From Paraphysomonas bandaiensis (taxonomy: Eukaryota; Chrysophyceae): a stretch of 64,000 nt of DNA. The notes below the pieces were generated by a model. That model saw only the letters and a program-made list of their open reading frames with translations, had not been told where the DNA came from and did not search any database. The position numbers and the translations under genes were made by a program. The stretch spans positions 124,001 through 188,000 of the forward strand of contig CBFFRP010000348.1 in assembly GCA_965644295.1 (NCBI GenBank), given 5' to 3'. Of the stretch, positions 1-8,688 are shown piece by piece. How positions within the stretch are numbered: the first letter of the stretch is position 1; each line of letters begins with the position of its first letter.

Positions 1-3000
1 TGAACTAACTATACTGGACTCAACACTATGTACATCACAATCGCTAGCATCGACTTCATCAATGATATTGGCCTCATCACTGGCGTCATCAGCATCTGAC
101 TCAGAAACATTCCTACTGCGCCTGCTCGAAGATGGTGAAGATCTAGATACCTTTGATGACTTCTTACTGCTTCTACTACCATGATCACGGTGATGACGAC
201 GTCTTCTCTTGCCATCACCCATCGACAAATTAGATACTAAGCGCTTCCACATTCCCTTCCCATCTCTACGTCGAACACCGTGCTTCTTCGTTGGCTTAAC
301 ATCACTGACTGAACTAACTATACTGGACTCAACACTATGTACATCAGAATCGCTAGCATCGACTTCATCAATGATATTGGCCTCATCACTGGCGCCATCA
401 GCATCTGACTCAGAAACATTCCTACTGCGCCTGCTCGAAGATGGTGAAGATCTAGATACCTTTGATGACTTCTTACTGCTTCTACTACCATGATCACGGC
501 GATGACGACGTCTTCTCTTGCCATCACCCATCGACAAATTAGATACTAAGCGCTTCCACATTCCCTTCCCATCTCTACGTCGAACACCGTGCTTCTTCGT
601 TGGCTTAACATCACTGCTGAGACTAACTATACTGGACTCAACACTATGCACATCAGAATCGCTAGCATCGACTTCATCAATGATATTGGCCTCATCACTG
701 GCGTCATCAGCATCTGACTCAGAAACATTCCTACTGCGCCTGCTCGAAGATGGTGAAGATCTAGATACCTTTGATGACTTCTTACTGCTTCTACTACCAT
801 GATCACGGTGATGACGACGTCTTCTCTTGCCATCATCCATCGACAAATTAGATACTAAGCGCTTCCACATTCCCTTCCCATCTCTACGTCGAACACCGTG
901 CTTCTTCGTTGGCTTAACATCACTGACTGAACTAACTATACTGGACTCAACACTATGTACATCACAATCGCTAGCATCGACTTCATCAATGATATTGGCC
1001 TCATCACTGGCGTCATCAGCATCTGACTCAGAAACATTCCTACTGCGCCTGCTCGAAGATGGTGAAGATCTAGATACCTTTGATGACTTCTTACTGCTTC
1101 TACTACCATGATCACGGTGATGACGACGTCTTCTCTTGCCATCACCCATCGACAGATTAGATACTAAGCGCTTCCACATTCCCTTCCCATCTCTACGTCG
1201 AACACCGTGCTTCTTCGTTGGCTTAACATCACTGACTGAACTAACTATACTGGACTCAACACTATGTACATCAGAATCGCTAGCATCGACTTCATCAATG
1301 ATATTGGCCTCATCACTGGCGTCATCAGCATCTGACTCAGAAACATTCCTACTGCGCCTGCTCGAAGATGGTGAAGATCTAGATACCTTTGATGACTTCT
1401 TACTGCTTCTACTACCATGATCACGGTGATGACGACGTCTTCTCTTGCCATCACCCATCGACAAATTAGATACTAAGCGCTTCCACATTCCCTTCCCATC
1501 TCTACGTCGAACACCGTGCTTCTTCGTTGGCTTAACATCACTGACTGAACTAACTATACTGGACTCAACACTATGCACATCAGAATCGCTAGCATCGACT
1601 TCAATGATATTGGCCTCATCACTGGCGTCATCAGCATCTGACTCAGAAACATTCCTACTGCGCCTGCTCGAAGATGGTGAAGATCTAGATACCTTTGATG
1701 ACTTCTTACTGCTTCTACTACCATGATCACGGTGATGACGACGTCTTCTCTTGCCATCATCCATCGACAAATTAGATACTAAGCGCTTCCACATTCCCTT
1801 CCCATCTCTACGTCGAACACCGTGCTTCTTCGTTGGCTTAACATCACTGACTGAACTAACTATACTGGACTCAACACTATGTACATCACAATCGCTAGCA
1901 TCGACTTCATCAATGATATTGGCCTCATCACTGGCGTCATCAGCATCTGACTCAGAAACATTCCTACTGCGCCTGCTCGAAGATGGTGAAGATCTAGATA
2001 CCTTTGATGACTTCTTACTGCTTCTACTACCATGATCACGGTGATGACGACGTCTTCTCTTGCCATCATCCATCGACAAATTAGATACTAAGCGCTTCCA
2101 CATTCCCTTCCCATCTCTACGTCGAACACCGTGCTTCTTCGTTGGCTTAACATCACTGACTGAACTAACTATACTGGACTCAACACTATGCACATCAGAA
2201 TCGCTAGCATCGACTTCATCAATGATATTGGCCTCATCACTGGCGTCATCAGCATCTGACTCAGAAACATTCCTACTGCGCCTGCTCGAAGATGGTGAAG
2301 ATCTAGATACCTTTGATGACTTCTTACTGCTTCTACTACCATGATCACGGCGATGACGACGTCTTCTCTTGCCATCATCCATCGACAAATTAGATACTAA
2401 GCGCTTCCACATTCCCTTCCCATCTCTACGTCGAACACCGTGCTTCTTCGTTGGCTTAACATCACTGACTGAACTAACTATACTGGACTCAACACTATGC
2501 ACATCAGAATCGCTAGCATCGACTTCATCAATGATATTGGCCTCATCACTGGCGTCATCAGCATCTGACTCAGAAACATTCCTACTGCGCCTGCTCGAAG
2601 ATGGTGAAGATCTAGATACCTTTGATGACTTCTTACTGCTTCTACTACCATGATCACGGTGATGACGACGTCTTCTCTTGCCATCATCCATCGACAAATT
2701 AGATACTAAGCGCTTCCACATTCCCTTCCCATCTCTACGTCGAACACCGTGCTTCTTCGTTGGCTTAACATCACTGACTGAACTAACTATACTGGACTCA
2801 ACACTATGTACATCACAATCGCTAGCATCGACTTCATCAATGATATTGGCCTCATCACTGGCGTCATCAGCATCTGACTCAGAAACATTCCTACTGCGCC
2901 TGCTCGAAGATGGTGAAGATCTAGATACCTTTGATGACTTCTTACTGCTTCTACTACCATGATCACGGTGATGACGACGTCTTCTCTTGCCATCATCCAT

Positions 3001-3450
3001 CGACAAATTAGATACTAAGCGCTTCCACATTCCCTTCCCATCTCTACGTCGAACACCGTGCTTCTTCGTTGGCTTAACATCACTGACTGAACTAACTATA
3101 CTGGACTCAACACTATGTACATCACAATCGCTAGCATCGACTTCATCAATGATATTGGCCTCATCACTGGCGTCATCAGCATCTGACTCAGAAACATTCC
3201 TACTGCGCCTGCTCGAAGATGGTGAAGATCTAGATACCTTTGATGACTTCTTACTGCTTCTACTACCATGATCTCGGTGATGACGACGTCTTCTCTTGCC
3301 ATCATCCATCGACAGATTAGATACTAAACGCTTCCACATTCCCTTCCCGTCTCTACGTCGAACACCGTGCTTCTTCGTTGGCTTAACATCACTGACTGAA
3401 CTAACTAAACTGTCATCAGAATCGCTAGCACCGACTTCATCATTTATATT
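1..3450. repeat. 309-bp tandem repeat, 11 full copies plus a degenerate copy
   Basis: Units start at 1, 310, 619, 928, 1237, 1546, 1852, 2161, 2470, 2779 and 3088; a diverged partial unit starts at 3397. All are 309 bp except the one at 1546, which is 306 bp. Units differ at only a few positions, such as C/G in the codon giving DCD or DSD and G/A in ATCACCC or ATCATCC. The period is a multiple of three and lies inside the minus-strand gene. Confidence 0.97.
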
Positions 3451-3825
3451 GTAGGTTTCATGACTTCTTGTATCAGTTTCTAGTTCTTCGATTGAGAGCT
3501 TGTTATGTTTTCCTCTGAATGATGTGTTTGGAGATGTGTTTTCTACCACCGTCCACACTTTTTTGCGTGTGTTTCGTGAATGTATTGGCGACAAAGAGGC
3601 AAACGAGTAGTATTTTGGTGTCAGTAAATGTGAATCTGCTCTTGATGATATGTCCTCGCAATGTACTGGACTTATTGCTGCCATTCTATTCCTCGCTTTC
3701 ATTGATTGGCATCGCACAACTATTTCTCCATAATATTTGGCTCGCGCTGACTCGACATCATCTTCTATTCGACGTATATCTGACCGCTGCAATGACTTGA
3801 TGACATAGTTATCTTTAGAAGCCAT
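1..3825 (-). CDS. Giant repetitive Ser/Arg/Asp-rich protein, 5' part (runs off left edge)
   Basis: From the ATG at 3825-3823 one minus-strand frame stays open to base 1 (1275 codons, no stop), so the gene is at least that long and its 3' end lies outside the window. The first 135 or so residues are unique, starting MASKDNYVIK. Then come a degenerate repeat and eleven near-identical 103-residue repeats; one copy lacks a codon and keeps frame. Each repeat has a KPTKKHGVRRR stretch, a conserved KGMWKRL patch, an SR-rich basic block (KRRRRHHRDHGSRSSKK) and an acidic Ser/Asp block (SESDADDASDEAN). I see no enzymatic domain, signal peptide or membrane segment. Alternating basic and acidic low-complexity blocks suggest a disordered scaffold or nuclear protein, but that is inference. 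The unbroken frame through every copy is the main argument that it is a gene and not just a satellite. Confidence 0.72.
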   Translation of the reverse strand, partial: MASKDNYVIKSLQRSDIRRIEDDVESARAKYYGEIVVRCQSMKARNRMAAISPVHCEDISSRADSHLLTPKYYSFASLSPIHSRNTRKKVWTVVENTSPNTSFRGKHNKLSIEELETDTRSHETYNINDEVGASDSDDSLVSSVSDVKPTKKHGVRRRDGKGMWKRLVSNLSMDDGKRRRRHHRDHGSRSSKKSSKVSRSSPSSSRRSRNVSESDADDASDEANIIDEVDASDCDVHSVESSIVSSVSDVKPTKKHGVRRRDGKGMWKRLVSNLSMDDGKRRRRHHRDHGSRSSKKSSKVSRSSPSSSRRSRNVSESDADDASDEANIIDEVDASDCDVHSVESSIVSSVSDVKPTKKHGVRRRDGKGMWKRLVSNLSMDDGKRRRRHHRDHGSRSSKKSSKVSRSSPSSSRRSRNVSESDADDASDEANIIDEVDASDSDVHSVESSIVSSVSDVKPTKKHGVRRRDGKGMWKRLVSNLSMDDGKRRRRHRRDHGSRSSKKSSKVSRSSPSSSRRSRNVSESDADDASDEANIIDEVDASDSDVHSVESSIVSSVSDVKPTKKHGVRRRDGKGMWKRLVSNLSMDDGKRRRRHHRDHGSRSSKKSSKVSRSSPSSSRRSRNVSESDADDASDEANIIDEVDASDCDVHSVESSIVSSVSDVKPTKKHGVRRRDGKGMWKRLVSNLSMDDGKRRRRHHRDHGSRSSKKSSKVSRSSPSSSRRSRNVSESDADDASDEANIIEVDASDSDVHSVESSIVSSVSDVKPTKKHGVRRRDGKGMWKRLVSNLSMGDGKRRRRHHRDHGSRSSKKSSKVSRSSPSSSRRSRNVSESDADDASDEANIIDEVDASDSDVHSVESSIVSSVSDVKPTKKHGVRRRDGKGMWKRLVSNLSMGDGKRRRRHHRDHGSRSSKKSSKVSRSSPSSSRRSRNVSESDADDASDEANIIDEVDASDCDVHSVESSIVSSVSDVKPTKKHGVRRRDGKGMWKRLVSNLSMDDGKRRRRHHRDHGSRSSKKSSKVSRSSPSSSRRSRNVSESDADDASDEANIIDEVDASDSDVHSVESSIVSLSSDVKPTKKHGVRRRDGKGMWKRLVSNLSMGDGKRRRRHRRDHGSRSSKKSSKVSRSSPSSSRRSRNVSESDADGASDEANIIDEVDASDSDVHSVESSIVSSVSDVKPTKKHGVRRRDGKGMWKRLVSNLSMGDGKRRRRHHRDHGSRSSKKSSKVSRSSPSSSRRSRNVSESDADDASDEANIIDEVDASDCDVHSVESSIVSS

Positions 3826-4215
3826 TGTATTCTAAAATAGAAGCTTAAACAAGTGGCTTGTAACTCTCGATAAACACGTGCTCATAGAAAATCTATCTGC
3901 ACAATCCCATCACTACACATTGTGTTATTACTGAGCGTATATACATATACACACCTTTCATCGTAGTGTATCATGTATTGGCCATGAAGCTCAGCTCAGC
4001 TCTCTTCCTCTTCATAGACTTTCAATGAAATCGAAGGCTCTCAGTGGTGTTTTTTTGGTATGGATGCCATATTTTGACCGTTTGGATTCGGCTGTATGTG
4101 AAAATACGGTATATACTACACATATTGTGAAAATACGGGAGGCAGTATGTACACTTTTGCTTATATCTATATCTAGATATGGGCACACCTTCATTGGACA
4201 TATCCTCATATATAT
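3826..4215. other. Spacer upstream of the repetitive gene
   Basis: AT-rich sequence between the start of the repetitive gene and the 82-bp minisatellite. It must include the promoter of the minus-strand gene. I see no convincing coding exon. Confidence 0.6.
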
Positions 4216-4616
4216 GATTAACCCTACGATTCGGGACGTGAATTGTCGAAAACTGTTACTCCACTGCAGCTAAAGTACTTCGATGCAATATAGATATGAT
4301 TAACCCTACGATTCGGGACGTGAATTGTCGAAAACTGTTACTCCACTGCAGCTAAAGTACTTCGATGCAATGTAGATATGATTGACCCTACGATTCGGGA
4401 CGTGAATTGTCGAAAACTGTTACTCCACTGCAGCTAAAGTACTTCGATGCAATATAGATATGATTGACCCTACGATTCGGGACGTGAATTGTCGAAAACT
4501 GTTACTCCACTGCAGCTAAAGTACTTCGATGCAATATAGATATGATTGACCCTACGATTCGGGACGTGAATTGTCGAAAACTGTTACTCCACTGCAGCTA
4601 AAGTACTTCGATGCAA
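4216..4616. repeat. 82-bp minisatellite, 5 copies
   Basis: Five head-to-tail units begin at 4216, 4298, 4380, 4462 and 4544; the last is cut short at 4616. Each starts GATTAACCC or GATTGACCC and ends with a CTTCGATGCAA stretch. The units are nearly identical (A/G at the fifth base, ATATAG or ATGTAG at the end). No open frame runs through them. Confidence 0.95.
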
Positions 4617-5066
4617 GACTAATTGATTCCGCACATACTTTGGAGTATGAAAGGGGGTAATGTTATATGGAGCAGTACTGCTATATTCGTCATCAAGCTG
4701 CTGGTGATGTGGATTAATAACATCACAACTGCTCTATCATAAAATCTAATTATGTGCTTCTAAAAACGTTGGTCCTCTTTGTATTTTATATATGTGTATA
4801 ATAGCCCCAGCACAATGTGAAACTATAGATCGTCTACTACACAATTTCCTTGTATGCATACGAGGTGACTTATCAATGTTGAAATTTGTCTAATTAGCTA
4901 TTATCTAATCACTACGATGTAGTTAAACATATAGTTATTTCTATGCTAATCATTCATTCACTTCTTACTAACATCAGTCACATAGGAAATGAATATCATT
5001 TAGTATAATATCATATCCATTTTGCTAACGTTGCATTAAAATTGGATTCTAAATGACATATTGCAG
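4617..5066. other. AT-rich spacer
   Basis: No exon or RNA gene was recognised. It holds the 3' flank of the dioxygenase-like gene. Confidence 0.5.
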
Positions 5067-6344
5067 CTAATAATTTATCATTGAGGCAATGATATTGGAC
5101 TCTATACCAACGCTAAAGCCCCTTGACCTGTCATTGCACTTTGGTTGCAGCGTTTCGTACACACCTGAGGGGTCACAAACAAGTCTCCATGCCATGGAAT
5201 CTTGGTCCAGATGCTTCAGAAGCCGAAGAGCAATAGCTTGTCTCGCAAGCACATTAGAGTGATCATGTTTAATGTATGCTTTAGCATTTTGAATTACCCT
5301 GGGCGCAGGGCCATCTGTAGATGGTAAAATCATAGGTGCAGTCGGCCGCATAATGGTGTGTACAAGAAAACCGTTACACAGCATGACACTGTCTTCTGTA
5401 AGCTCTGGTTGCACCAAACTATTCAATGCACAATCAGTAGACGCCCACTTTTTGAGAGCGTATCGTATGCCTGCAAGTGGTTCGGTCAGGGAATTCCAAG
5501 GAACAGTATAAACAGATGATCTTTGAAGGCATCTCCTGATAGCATCGAGAAACACTATGTGTGATGAGCGATAGAGACCAGTCATACCATGTTCTGCAGC
5601 AAGGACACCGGGGGTCTCACAGTAAAACAGTATTGCACACTGATGTGCAAGAAGTGACAGCATCGCAAGATCAGTTTCGCTGTAGGGAGATATCTCGGAA
5701 ACGAGTGGTGATAGGGTGGGCGGAATTCCACTCGTGAATATCCCACCAGGGCCACTGTCTACGTGGCCGCCGTCTGAGATTGGCTCCGGTGATGAAAGAC
5801 CCTTCGCCGGCCAGTTGACTATATGCCATGCTTGATCATCTCCATGAAGTATGATACTTTTACTGTATGTTAGATGATGTTGCGAAAATCCTAAAGCCCA
5901 AAGGGGATTAATTAACAATTTGAGTTTCCAATGGGTTTGACTGCCAAATGACGCATTGTCCATTCGTGGAGAGAAAAAGCAGCATAGTACTGCCTGTACT
6001 TCATAATTTTCACTGTATAGTCGTGGTAATCCCGCGATACTACCAATGTAGTTGTCGCTGTATGCTCTACCATCATCAGTGGATGGCCAGGACTGTACAT
6101 CGTTAATATCAATGTCACGATTGTGGTTTTCTGACCAAAACGAAAGTAATATCTTGGATAGCTTATTTTTCCACACATACTCCTTGCGAGATGCCTTGAC
6201 ACCTTTGACTATAACATAACCGTCTCTAGCAAATGAGTCAACCAAAGTCAATAGTCTACGAATTTCTAAATGACGCCAAGCCCTATAGATACTGAACAGC
6301 GACCCGACTAACCCGAGTGTCCAATATACCGCTTTGCGTCCCAT
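5067..6344 (-). CDS. Phytanoyl-CoA dioxygenase-like Fe(II)/2-oxoglutarate oxygenase
   Basis: A single-exon gene of 425 residues. Residues 5-21 (VYWTLGLVGSLFSIYRA) are a hydrophobic N-terminal segment, so the protein may be membrane-anchored. The stretch DGYVIVKGV at 41-49 resembles the start of PhyH-type domains. HVD at 194-196 gives the first two iron ligands, GMTGLYRSSH at 253-262 resembles the family's G-T...SH segment, H329 (NGFLVHT) is a candidate third ligand, and R349 (PRVIQNAK) is a candidate 2-oxoglutarate-binding arginine. The fold assignment rests on the spacing of these motifs; the substrate cannot be told. The ATG at 6344 was chosen because the hydrophobic segment follows at once. 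Confidence 0.6.
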   Translation of the reverse strand: MGRKAVYWTLGLVGSLFSIYRAWRHLEIRRLLTLVDSFARDGYVIVKGVKASRKEYVWKNKLSKILLSFWSENHNRDIDINDVQSWPSTDDGRAYSDNYIGSIAGLPRLYSENYEVQAVLCCFFSPRMDNASFGSQTHWKLKLLINPLWALGFSQHHLTYSKSIILHGDDQAWHIVNWPAKGLSSPEPISDGGHVDSGPGGIFTSGIPPTLSPLVSEISPYSETDLAMLSLLAHQCAILFYCETPGVLAAEHGMTGLYRSSHIVFLDAIRRCLQRSSVYTVPWNSLTEPLAGIRYALKKWASTDCALNSLVQPELTEDSVMLCNGFLVHTIMRPTAPMILPSTDGPAPRVIQNAKAYIKHDHSNVLARQAIALRLLKHLDQDSMAWRLVCDPSGVYETLQPKCNDRSRGFSVGIESNIIASMINY

Positions 6345-7859
6345 TAAACACTAGAAGTTTTTCATTCAATGGTTTTTAATTTTCGTCTTGGAATTGTGGT
6401 GTTGGAAAGCAAGATGATCATGTTGAGTTGTTGTGATGCCTCGGCCTCATTCCACTCCAAGATTTTCTTCAGTATTGGGATTCACAAAAATAGAAAATGA
6501 CCAAAATTGTATTAAAAAAATGTAAATATTGATAGTTTCTAGCTACTATTTCTCTAAATTATACCCTTTTTCTACCTCACAAGTAAAGTAATGTTACACT
6601 ATATTCTCCTGTATAGGCTCTGATGCCAAGTCAATCCAATCACACTGTCATCATAGTTGACGAAACGCCACGATGTATACGATTGTGATCGAGCAGTCCA
6701 CAAGATGAAGAGAAACAGAGCGTTTGTTCGAACTATGACCATGGAGTACGATATACCATATCAGCACTGCAGAGTGATGGCGGCAGAGAGTAGCGGACAA
6801 GCAAGACCAGACCTGTACACAAACTAATTCTGTTAATGGGCTCAATAACTTGTACTTGCTAATCTATGTATGACTGTTACTGGGAAGACAATAGGCGTTC
6901 GAAGCCTATGTATTTGACATACAGCAGTTCTCTTGTGTTGAGAACTCTCGATGAGATCATTGCGCTTATCAGCACGTACGACCTCAAAAACAAATAAAAC
7001 GATGACTCCAGGTATACCTGTGCCTAGTACCACAACTCCTCCAACACTTCTCAACTCATTGCATGACTATCTCATATTCGTTGCTATGAAGGAAGACCGG
7101 CTAGTATGATTTATATTCTCTGAATACGTTATATATTTGGCAATATATGCTGGGTGTACTCGTCTATGGTACCCATCACATGTTAGCTGGAACACTAGGC
7201 TGCAGCTACTTTGTTCGTGGTATTTAGCATTGCTTGGTGTATGGAAGCGAGTAATTACTTGATATTCATAGTAGAATAGCTACAGTGGAATAAATAGGCA
7301 GATGATGTAGTAAAGTGAGATTGAAAGATTTGCTGTGCTCACGGTTGTATATATCAAATTGATTGTAAATACATGAAGACCTAATACGACTTCTTTTAAA
7401 ATGCAGATCGAAATATAATCTATCAGTAAATACAAAGTAAATATTTATGGTTCTAAAGTAAAATGTCAGTATAATTGGTGTAGCGTATAGGTTTAAACGT
7501 TGGCTGAAATTCAAATGTGTCGTGAATTTCTCAGTTCTACTGAAGCCATATTCCAATGATATATCTAACGTAGAAGCGGGTACCGACAGAACGGTTAGAT
7601 ATTGATCATGCGATTAATAGAAATGGTACGATGGAGATATTGTTCATATGGAGGAATAATATCCAGAATTCTATACTATTCAATATGCAGAGGCTATATT
7701 CTATATTTCTATATTCCATGACCCTCAACAAAGTCGGACTCTCGCCTTGTCGTAGTGTTCTGGGGGATAAGTACCGGATACTTCTCCGGGAAAATAACGT
7801 GAGCCGATATAGAGACAGCAGATATTGTTCTGCTCACTTATAGACTATTTTTATGTGCT
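6345..7859. other. Non-coding spacer
   Basis: AT-rich spacer upstream of the dioxygenase-like gene. Open frames here are short. The best one, on the minus strand at 6842-7054, starts at TTG with an in-frame stop just upstream and no supporting homology. I see no gene. Confidence 0.5.
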
Positions 7860-8285
7860 TGTGTGGTATAAGAGACACATATAAGTGTCACTTGTGTAGA
7901 CGTCTTTGGGCCTTGACGAATACACAGGAGCCCAGGAGTGGGCCCACCTCATGAGCATCCGGGGTATTGGGCTGCCTGCTGAAGTCAAGCATCCGGTCTG
8001 TTCAGCTTAAGGACTCAAAAATCCTGAAGTCAGCAGATGTCAGACATATCAACATTCTGCTGGCTTATTGCGTTTGCTTCGCGCTTTGCGTGATAGAGCG
8101 AAAGTAGTTGCATCTTGGTACTTGCGGTCAGGACTTGGTAACCATTAATGCCATTATAATTGCCGGGACATTTTAAATTAATTCATTATAATTGCCTGGA
8201 ACCGGACTACCATTAATGGTTACCAGGCCCTGCTTGCGGTGACACACAAGTAGTAGGACATCAGAGTTAAGCATTAACTCTTACA
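7860..8285 (+). repeat. Dispersed repeat family, copy 1 (with nested MITE)
   Basis: Shares ordered blocks with 28723-28975 in the same orientation: GTGTAGACGTCTTTGGGCC then TGACGAATA, CTTAAGGACTCAAA, TCCTGAAGTCAGCA, GTGATAGAGCGAAAGT and ATCAGAGTTAAGCA. Both copies start with a short inverted repeat around AAGTGTC (imperfect here). This copy has extra sequence, including a 104-bp MITE at 8129-8232. No open frame is shared, so it is a non-autonomous element or a structured non-coding repeat. Confidence 0.8.
8129..8232. mobile_element. hAT-type MITE (104 bp) with 8-bp target-site duplication
   Basis: The element begins CAGGACTTGGTAACCATTAATG and ends CATTAATGGTTACCAGGCCCTG. These ends are inverted repeats of 22 bp with about 20 matches, 14 of them perfect and contiguous. 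The direct repeat CTTGCGGT flanks it at 8121-8128 and 8233-8240. An 8-bp duplication with CAGG...CCTG termini is typical of the hAT superfamily. The related repeat near 28910 reads straight through this point, giving an empty-site comparison. It has no coding capacity and needs a transposase supplied elsewhere. Confidence 0.85.
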
Positions 8286-8688
8286 CGCCGATTGTTAATA
8301 TAGTAAGTCATTCACTACTATTCTATGAATGACCCAACGACTCACGTTGTTTTGCTTTGAAGTAGAAAGTAGAATATACAGACAACAGACAAAATATGCA
8401 GACATAAAAAACTTGTTCAGGGGGAATATTTATGGTTACATTGCATTGAGAAGTTCGTTGCAAATGAGATTGCGTTCACAACAATTATTGAGAATTGGTA
8501 AGTAACAATTTTTGTAGTCTAAAAACTTAACTTTCTCAAGAATGAACTGCGACTGAAATTCAATGAAAATTGATGCCAATGCTAAAACATGTTACACGTG
8601 GAAGCTACTTTTGTAAAATACAAACCAGGAGGTCGCCTGAAGAGACAATAAACAATCCACCATATATGATATACAATAGTACACTACA
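8286..8688. other. Spacer downstream of PPIP5K
   Basis: 3' flank of the PPIP5K gene. AT-rich; no gene seen. Confidence 0.5.

Noticed and set aside
209-3271. Serial 94-residue plus-strand and 69-residue minus-strand ORFs in the 309-bp repeats
   Set aside because: They are shadow frames of the repeat; each is closed by a stop once per unit, whereas a third frame (minus) is open throughout and joins a unique N-terminus.
6842-7054. Minus-strand 70-residue ORF with a hydrophobic stretch
   Set aside because: No ATG in frame (TTG start with a stop upstream), no splice support and no recognised homology.
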